From: Kingdonia uniflora
Taxonomy: Eukaryota > Streptophyta > Magnoliopsida > Ranunculales > Circaeasteraceae
Assembly (NCBI GenBank): GCA_014058105.1
Contig: JACGCM010001948.1
Span: forward strand, 3,782,001-3,846,000
Length of the DNA stretch: 64,000 nt
Direction of reading: 5' to 3'
Part shown: one piece after another, positions 58,115-64,000 of the stretch
Position numbering within the stretch: position 1 is the first letter of the stretch
Layout of the letters: each line of letters begins with the position of its first letter
Made by a program: the position numbers and the translations under genes
Notes under the pieces: generated by a model
What the model saw: the letters and a program-made list of their open reading frames with translations, nothing else
Databases searched by the model: none
What the model was told of the DNA's origin: nothing

Positions 58115-59436
58115 ATGTATTCTAACGCGATCAAGTTTGATGTGGAGAAGTTCGATGGGAAGATCAATTTTGGAATGTGGCAAATACAAGTCCAAGATAT
58201 CTTGATTCAAGGTAGGTTACACAAGGCACTAAAATTGAAGCCTATACCTAAAACTCCGGTTGAAGGTATAGCGGCCCAGAAAACAGACGACGATGAAGAA
58301 GATTGGGAAGATTTGGATTCAAGGGCTGCGAGCGGGATACGTCTTTGTCTCGCTAAAAATGTTTTGGCAAAACGTGGTTGGAGAGAAGACCGCAAAGGGT
58401 CTTTGGGAAAAACTTAAAAGTTTGTACCAAACGAAGAGTCTTTCGAATTGCTTATACCTCAAGTAATGGATCTATACACTTAGGATGGTATGGGCGTTGG
58501 TGATCACCTAGGTTCTTTGAACGGGATCGTTTTGGAATTGAAATCTATCAGAGTAAAATTAAGGATGAAGATAAGGCGCTTCAATTCATATTGTCTCTTC
58601 CATCTACCTTCATGTATCTTGAACCTAAGTTGATGTATGGGAAGGAAACTTTGAGTTTTAAGGAGGTTACAAGTACGCTTCTTTCCGAGGAGAGAGGGAT
58701 TAAGGGTAGCTAATCTTTAGTGAAAAACTCTGCGATGGTGGTTAGTGGGAAGATAAGCTTTAATAGGTTCAGAAAAAGAACTTGTTGAAGCTGTGGTCAA
58801 TCGGGTCATTATAGATCGGATTGCAAAGTTGGGAAAGGTAATGGAGCAAGTTCGACAAAGGGCACCGAAAATGACTCTAACAAACTGGCGACGATTACTA
58901 GTAACGATGGTGATGAGGCACTCCTCGTGGTGGCCGCTGATGGTTTTCGCCACGATAGAGGATGGGTATTTGATAGTGGGGCTACAATATATGTATGCGC
59001 ATACAAGGCATGGTTCGGTAAATATGCATGGTGTGAGGGTAGAAAGTTTGTATTGACGAGCGATGGTTCTCGAATGTCAATTTTAAGAGTGGGTAATATT
59101 CGCGTGAGGATGTTTGATGGATGCATCGTAGTTCTTTATGATGTTCAACATGTGCCGAGTATGACTCATAATCTAATATCACTTTCCAAATTAGATAATG
59201 AGGGTTACAATTACTCCGAGCGAGGTGGAGTAATAAAAGTTTATTGGAAGTTTTCTTTGATTATGAAGAAAGTTCTAAGCGGGAACTTGTATGCATTGGT
59301 TGGTAAATCTGTGGGTAGAGATATGAAGGTTGCATGTACCGAGCTATGGAGATTTCTCAAAAGGGGAATTTTAAGGTGGAGTAATGGTATGGTCTACAAA
59401 GATGATCAGAAAGTAGGTTCCGATTGGTGGGTCTAG
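58115..59436 (+). pseudogene. Copia gag and protease fragment
   Basis: Begins MYSNAIKFDVEKFDGKINFG, a gag (UBN2-type) start, continuing to about 58370, where a frameshift leads into EKTAKGLWEKLKSLYQTKSL. A zinc knuckle CGQSGHYRSDC at about 58788 is preceded by a stop in place of the usual residue. The protease region WVFDSGATIYVCAYKAWFGK begins at about 58965 and the segment MTHNLISLSKLDNEGY at about 59161. The frame ends at 59434 just before the polypurine tract, so all downstream pol domains are deleted. Confidence 0.78.
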
Positions 59437-59552
59437 GATAAGCCTAGACTCGGGTAATTCTCTTAATTGAGAAGTTGCCCATAGGGGCAACGCGACAAGG
59501 ATACACGACGAATGCAGTAGAAGAAATGGTTTTATCGCCAAGGTGGAGATTG

Positions 59553-60115
59553 TTAGGTTACGGCTCAAAAATAAGGTAAGTCGTTCGAACGAGTGGGGAA
59601 ATTGTTCAAACGAAAAAGTTTGCGTTGAAGTTGTTCGAACGAAAAATGCCCTGTTTGTTTGTTTTTAAGTTCTTTCTGAAGGGGATTTATTCCAAAGCGA
59701 TGGATTATCTCGTGATGCGTACTTCAGAGATGACCTAATGGAAAGTTTATAAATATAGAGTATATGTTAAAGGCCTCTGTAACAGGGAGAAAGAATTAAA
59801 GAGAGAAAAGGGGGAAATCTAGGGTTTTGCTCTGGAGAGATTTCTTGGATTTTCTTTCTTGGGTTTCTTGTTGAGGATTATCTATAAGGGTAGAGGTGAG
59901 GTTGAGTGATCTCTGTAACTTCTTGCAACCCTAAGTGATACTACATTTATCGTGCTTATCAGGGATGATTTTGATCCTTTAAAGGGTTTCCACCTAAATT
60001 TGACCTTGTGCATGTGTTTTATTGCCTTTTTTTGAATTCTTTGTGGCTAGAGTTTGATCTTAAGTTCTTGAAAATCGTATTGTGCTTACGCATTGCGATT
60101 TGCACCCTCAGTTTC
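59553..60115 (+). repeat. 3' LTR of the nested copia element
   Basis: Aligns with 57469-58061 over its length (TGTTAGGTTACGGCTCAAAA start, CCCTGTTTGTTTGTTTTTAA middle, GCGATTTGC near the end). It lacks one of the paired palindromes (GAACGAGTCATGAAGTCATT) present in the 5' LTR. Confidence 0.8.
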
Positions 60116-62400
60116 TCGGTCACTAATGATAGATTTTGGCATGTCATGCAACTTTGCGATGTCTTTGGTAAAGATGTCAGCAATTATGGATGCGGTGAAT
60201 GGATGCGTCAAGGAGTAAAAATGAGCATACTTGGAGAGGCGATCAACGATGACCATGATGGTGTCCATGCGGTTAGAAGTGGGTAAACCCGTGATGAAAT
60301 CCATGGATATATATCCTGTCATGAATCTTCAGGAATGGGTAAAGGTTGTAACAAACCATGGGGAGCGATTGATTCAGATTTGTTTTGTTGGCAAATGGTG
60401 CAATGGGAAATGAAGGTTTTGACATTCCGTGTGAGGCCTTTCCAATAAAAATCCTTAGAGAGTCACTTGAATGTTCGAAGGTATCCGGAATGGCCAACTG
60501 ATGGGGATGAGTAAAATTCAACTAGAAGAGTCGGCTTCCACTTTGAGTCAGGTGGTGCCATTATGCAATTAGATTTGAGGGATGTGATTAATATGGAAAA
60601 TGGTAGATGTAAAAGGCATTCTTGCTGGATGTCTTTAAGGTTGCCAAAAATAGGAGATGAAATTGTGAGAAATTGGGAGTCATTAGCAAGACGAGATAAT
60701 GCGTCGACGATCGAATTGTCACTTCTTTTACGATATATGATTTCATAATCATACTCAAGTAACTTTTGAACCCATTTTTGTTGCTCTAGCGTCGATATAC
60801 GCTGCTCGAGGAAATAATGCAAGCCGTGATGATCAGTCAAAATTTTGAAGTGCTACCAAGTAGGTAGGGGCGCCATTTAGTAACCGCGAATACAATGGCT
60901 AACATTTCTTTATCATAAACTGACAGATTAAGATTGCGGGGCAATAGTGAATGGCTAGTGAAAGAAATAGGAGGACCACCTTGCGATAAGACAACACCTA
61001 TTCCAGTGCCGGATGCGTCACATTCAATAACATACTCCTGAGAGAAATCAGGTAATGTAAGGACTGGAATAGTCATCATTGATGTCTTGAGAGTTTCAAA
61101 AGCTGCGGCCGATTCATCTGTCCAAATGTATAAGTCCTTATGAAGCATGGTTGTTAAAGGCCCGCTGATCTTTCCATAGTTACACACAATTTTTTTGTAA
61201 TAGCTAGTAAGCTCCAAGAATCCATAAAGTTCCTTGAGAGTTGATGGCTTGGGCCAATTAATCATAGATTGAATCTTTTCCTGATCCACTAAAACACCTT
61301 TGGAAGAAATAATATGGCCCAAATAATTGATGTTGGTTTGTCCGAAAGAACATTTGGAAAGCTTGACAAATAATTTGTGAGTACGTGAATAAGCAAGCAG
61401 AGTACGTAAATGAACCAAGTGCTCCTCCATCGTTTGACTAGAAACCAAGATATCATCGAAAAAAACAAGCACAGACCTTCATAAGAGCGGTTCAAAAATT
61501 TGGCTCAGCTTTGAAATGTGGCTGGTACGTTGGAGAGGCCAAATGGCATGACAAGGAACTTATAATGTCTGTCATGTGTTCAGAAGGCTATTTTTGGGAT
61601 ATCATCTTGGTGCACACGTATTTGGTGATATCCTGAACGTAAATTGAGCTTCTTACAAATCCTAGCACCGTGAAGTTCATCAAGAAATTCATCAATCATG
61701 GGGATGGGGTATTGATCTTTAACTGTCACTTTGTTAAGAGCGCGACAGTCAACACAAAAATGCCATGTTTCATCTTTTTTCTGCACCAAAAACACCGGTA
61801 AAGAAAATGGGCTTGAACTTGGTCGAATAATGCCATCGAGTAACATATCACGAACCAATTTTTTGATTTCATCCATTTGGACATGAGTGGAGCGGTAGGG
61901 TCGAATATTAATTGGGGTTGTATTTGGAAGAAGTGCATTGTGGTGGTCATGGGAACGAGATGGTGGAAAGTCGGATGGGATTGCGAATAGGTCAGAAAAT
62001 TTAGCAAGTAAGTCGGTAAGTGTGGTGGGTAATTCCTGATCTGGATATTGGGGTTGAAGATGGAATATATGAAGAACAAACCCAAGTTGTTTATGAGTTA
62101 ATAGTTTCTCCATTAAACAATATGTTGTAGCTTGCGCCGGTGAATACCCATTACCCGCCAAAGTATACAGATGATTATTGTTCTTGAAATTAAGACATGG
62201 TAAGTGTGGAGAAATTCCATGTTATAGGGCCAAGGGAGCGTAACCATTCCACACCTAATACCAGATCACATCCGCTCACAGCAAGAAGGAAGTAGTCTGT
62301 TGTAAACTTAAAAGTATTAGATGAAACTTTGACCCCTTCATAACGTCCACGACTCTGAATAAAACTTTCATCGGCGACCATTACTTTGAAAGAATGATCG
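60086..62400 (-). pseudogene. Gypsy protease, RT, RNase H and integrase N-terminal part
   Basis: In coding order: a retropepsin-like region 62381-62190 (FLLAVSGCDLVLGVEWLRSL); reverse transcriptase 62161-61500 with NIRPYRSTHVQMDEIKKLV, SSSPFSLPVFLVQKKDETW and the active-site region LVFFDDILVSS (FFDD for the usual YxDD); RNase H 61080-60700 with VIECDASGTGIGVVLSQGGP and IIYRKRSDNSIVDALSRL; and integrase core 60322-60115 with ISMDFITGLPTSNRMDTIMV and PKSIISDRE, where the nested copia element interrupts. Frameshifts and stops occur near 61497, 60840 and 60463. Confidence 0.82.
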
Positions 62401-62499
62401 GAATGAACAAGACATCCACATACTTTTGCTAAACAGGGGTTAAGAAAATTATGTATGGAGCTAGAGTCGATGAGAATTGTTATTGGATGGTTTTTTTAG

Positions 62500-63551
62500 C
62501 ATTCCTTAGACGTGCATGGTGGCTGGCTTTGTCGAGCCAGCTAAGGCATGAAGAGATATATCAGGATCATCATTCTGGGTTACTGGTGTTGTTTTTGCCA
62601 CCACGTCGTCCTTGTCGGAAGCCCAATCGCCTTCTATTAGTAGAAGTTGTGTGTACTTGCAGCGATGCCTATGTTTAAAAATATTGCCACTGTTAAAACA
62701 AAGCCCCTTCGCCCATCGTTCTTGCATCTCGGTTAGACTTAGGCGTTTGATTGGGGGAGTTGACGAAAGAACCCCTGTGGATGGTATAGGGATTGAAGTG
62801 GTTCCTAATGGTATGGGTGAAGGTATGAAAGTTGTTGATCAAAATAGAAGGCATTGTGTGTCCCATACTTTTTCTCCATCAAGCATGCGATGCTAATAGC
62901 GGTTTTGAATGAAGAAGGATAATGTGCCTGAATATCAGGGCGAATATCATCTTTTAACCCGTTTATAAAACATCCAATTAAGGATTCATCCGACCATCCC
63001 TTAATGCGACAAGACAGACGTTCAAACTGAACTTGGTACTCCTTTATAATAGAAGTTTGGCGTAACTTCAAAATTACATCATAAAGGTTTTCATGGGCGG
63101 CTGGTCCGAAGCGAGAAATCATCTCTGTGACAAACTCTGTCCATGTAAGATTCACATTATGTTCTTTAATTTAATCAATCCATGGGGAAGCATCATCGTT
63201 TAAGTAGAACAAAGATTTGAGAAATTTCTTGCCTTCGGGTGTCTGATGGTATCAAAAAAAATGTTCGGCACGTGAAATCTAATCTAAAACATTGGAAATT
63301 CCATTAAAGCATGGAAAATTAAGCCTGATGGATCAACTTTGCATTGGCGCGGATTCGATGTTGTATAGTTCATAAACGAGGAAGAAGCACCCATTCCTTC
63401 TGGTCAGATCGTTCGTCGTCACGTTCTCAACGATATTTGGCGCTCGAGTGAGCAATTGTTCTAAATACTTCTGGATTTGATCGAGGCGTTTGTCTGCGTT
63501 TTCCTTGTTTGTTTCAACGAAAAGTTGAAGTTAGTGAAAATCGTGATCCAT
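62500..63551 (-). pseudogene. Gypsy gag
   Basis: Starts at the ATG complementing 63549-63551 (MDHDFH then a stop), 60 nt inside the primer-binding site. The capsid (retrotransposon gag) domain is clear at 63155-62805 (LTWTEFVTEMISRFGP, VQFERLSCRIKGWSDESLIG, FINGLKDDIRPDIQAHYPSS). A zinc-knuckle region at 62727-62640 reads RWAKGLCFNSGNIFKHRHRC. Several stops disrupt the frame. Confidence 0.75.
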
Positions 63552-63651
63552 TGAGGAAGAATCAGATGCAACATTTTTTATTTGGGAGGCATGGTGGGAT
63601 GAAAAAAAAATGGCTCTGGATACTAAATGACAGATCACAGTTCTATCTACT

Positions 63652-64000
63652 TGTAATAACTTATTTCGTACCTCAGACTCAAAGCTTCATCCTCGACCTC
63701 GTCAGCATACAGGAAATTCTACTAAAGACATATTCAATATTCCTCAGTTCAAGTCATCAGTTTCGACCTCCACGTCTGCAGTTCGATGTACGTAAGTGTA
63801 CAGTCATCAATAGAGCCATTATACAGTAACAAAGGTCATGGCGTTACATCATCTAGTCAAAGAATATCTTACATCTACTTTGTAACGTCCACCATTAAGA
63901 ATATTAATGGTCATCAAACGGTCATATGATGAGACCTATAAATAGGACTAGAAAACTACAGATTAGGGACAGGCAATTCGATATTGAAGAATCTTTACTC
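63652..64000 (+). mobile_element. LTR of the 3.3-kb solo-LTR family, running off the window
   Basis: Starts TGTAATAACTTATTTCG immediately after CTACT (63647-63651), the expected duplicated target because the intact gypsy LTR reads CTACTGAATTCC there. It shares with the solo LTR at 3337-4612 (reverse strand) the start, CTCAGACTCAAAGCTTCATC, a single diverged 87-bp-like unit, the AGTGTACAGTCATCAATAGA segment and the promoter GACCTATAAATAGGACTAG at 63932. The window ends before its right end, so solo versus full-length cannot be told. Confidence 0.78.

Larger units (their letters stand above)
57469..60122 (+). mobile_element. Internally deleted Ty1/copia element nested in the gypsy integrase
   Basis: LTRs 57469-58061 and 59553 to about 60110-60122 start TGTTAGGTTAC and are clearly similar but diverged. 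A Met-tRNA-like primer site (TTGGTGTCAGAG) follows the first LTR at 58063, and a polypurine-like AAGGTGGAGAT precedes the second. The internal region of about 1.5 kb codes only for gag and part of the protease; integrase, reverse transcriptase and RNase H are absent. The right boundary is uncertain by about 12 bp, and a clean target duplication was not identified. About 5-7 integrase codons of the host gypsy appear lost at the site. Confidence 0.82.
56336..63651 (-). mobile_element. Ty3/gypsy retrotransposon with short LTRs, interrupted twice
   Basis: Minus orientation. The 3' LTR is at 56336-56613, with inverted ends TGATAGA/TCTATCA and a polypurine tract AGGATGGGAA just inside at 56614-56623. 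Pol runs 62381-56643, gag 63551-62500. A primer-binding site in reverse, resembling the initiator Met-tRNA complement, is at 63611-63627. Only 24 bp of the 5' LTR remain (63628-63651) before another LTR starts. A copia element is inserted in the integrase at about 57469-60122. An integrase C-terminal segment with a chromodomain-like end is present. Many stops make it inactive. Confidence 0.85.

Noticed and set aside
63509..63829. 106-codon frame at the right edge
   Set aside because: It crosses the gypsy leader, 24 bp of gypsy LTR and the start of another LTR, so it is a chance joining of unrelated pieces.
1..64000. CRISPR arrays, rRNA or tRNA genes
   Set aside because: None seen. The tandem arrays present lack spacers of CRISPR type, and no cloverleaf with a tRNA A-box and B-box was recognised; a tRNA scan would be decisive.

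Overview
This is a nuclear window from a flowering plant, probably a eudicot. The evidence is split genes with GT-AG introns, a plant R2R3-MYB gene, telo-box and TATA promoter elements, a plastid ycf2 fragment turned nuclear pseudogene, and very dense plant-type transposons (CACTA, MULE, PIF/Harbinger, Tourist-like MITEs, L1 LINEs, Ty1/copia and Ty3/gypsy LTR elements). Only three host genes look intact: a five-exon ribosomal stalk protein P0 gene (14373-16732), a two-exon TPR-like gene (46134-48291) and a three-exon R2R3-MYB gene of the MYB98/MYB118 type (50381-52320). Almost everything else is transposon-derived, mostly broken and often nested.

Layout. 1-13.0 kb is a MULE-like region: two tandem small coiled-coil pseudogenes on the left, a degenerate MULE transposase on the minus strand at 9.0-12.2 kb, and clustered ACAAATGA motifs in the non-coding parts. 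A 5.2-kb CACTA element (3280-8524, TSD GCT) splits it and itself carries a 1.28-kb solo LTR (TSD GTTTT) with an array of 87-bp repeats. A fold-back MITE sits just upstream of the P0 promoter. 17.5-23.5 kb holds a minisatellite, a Tourist-like MITE, the ycf2 insert, a copia remnant, a possible organellar insert and a broken Harbinger transposon. 23.6-30.0 kb is a decayed L1 LINE with a 140-bp tandem duplication.

32.1-45.5 kb is a nest: a gypsy element (TSD ACTTC) inside a MITE, next to a FAR1-type MULE with about 160-bp terminal inverted repeats. That MULE is split by a nearly intact copia element ending in two head-to-head LTRs, which form a roughly 2.66-kb palindrome. The copia junctions are abnormal: a 207-bp host duplication instead of a 5-bp TSD, and a circularly permuted internal region. 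45.5-52.3 kb carries the TPR and MYB genes. 53-64 kb holds two more MITEs, a 5'-truncated LINE of the same family, a short-LTR gypsy element whose integrase is interrupted by an internally deleted copia element, and at the right edge an LTR of the same family as the solo LTR at 3.3 kb.

The signals most worth following are the inverted-LTR palindrome with its aberrant junctions, the recurrence of the palindrome TCGTTCGAACGA in three unrelated retroelement types, and the MULE / coiled-coil / ACAAATGA association, which recalls VANDAL-type MULEs that encode anti-silencing proteins.
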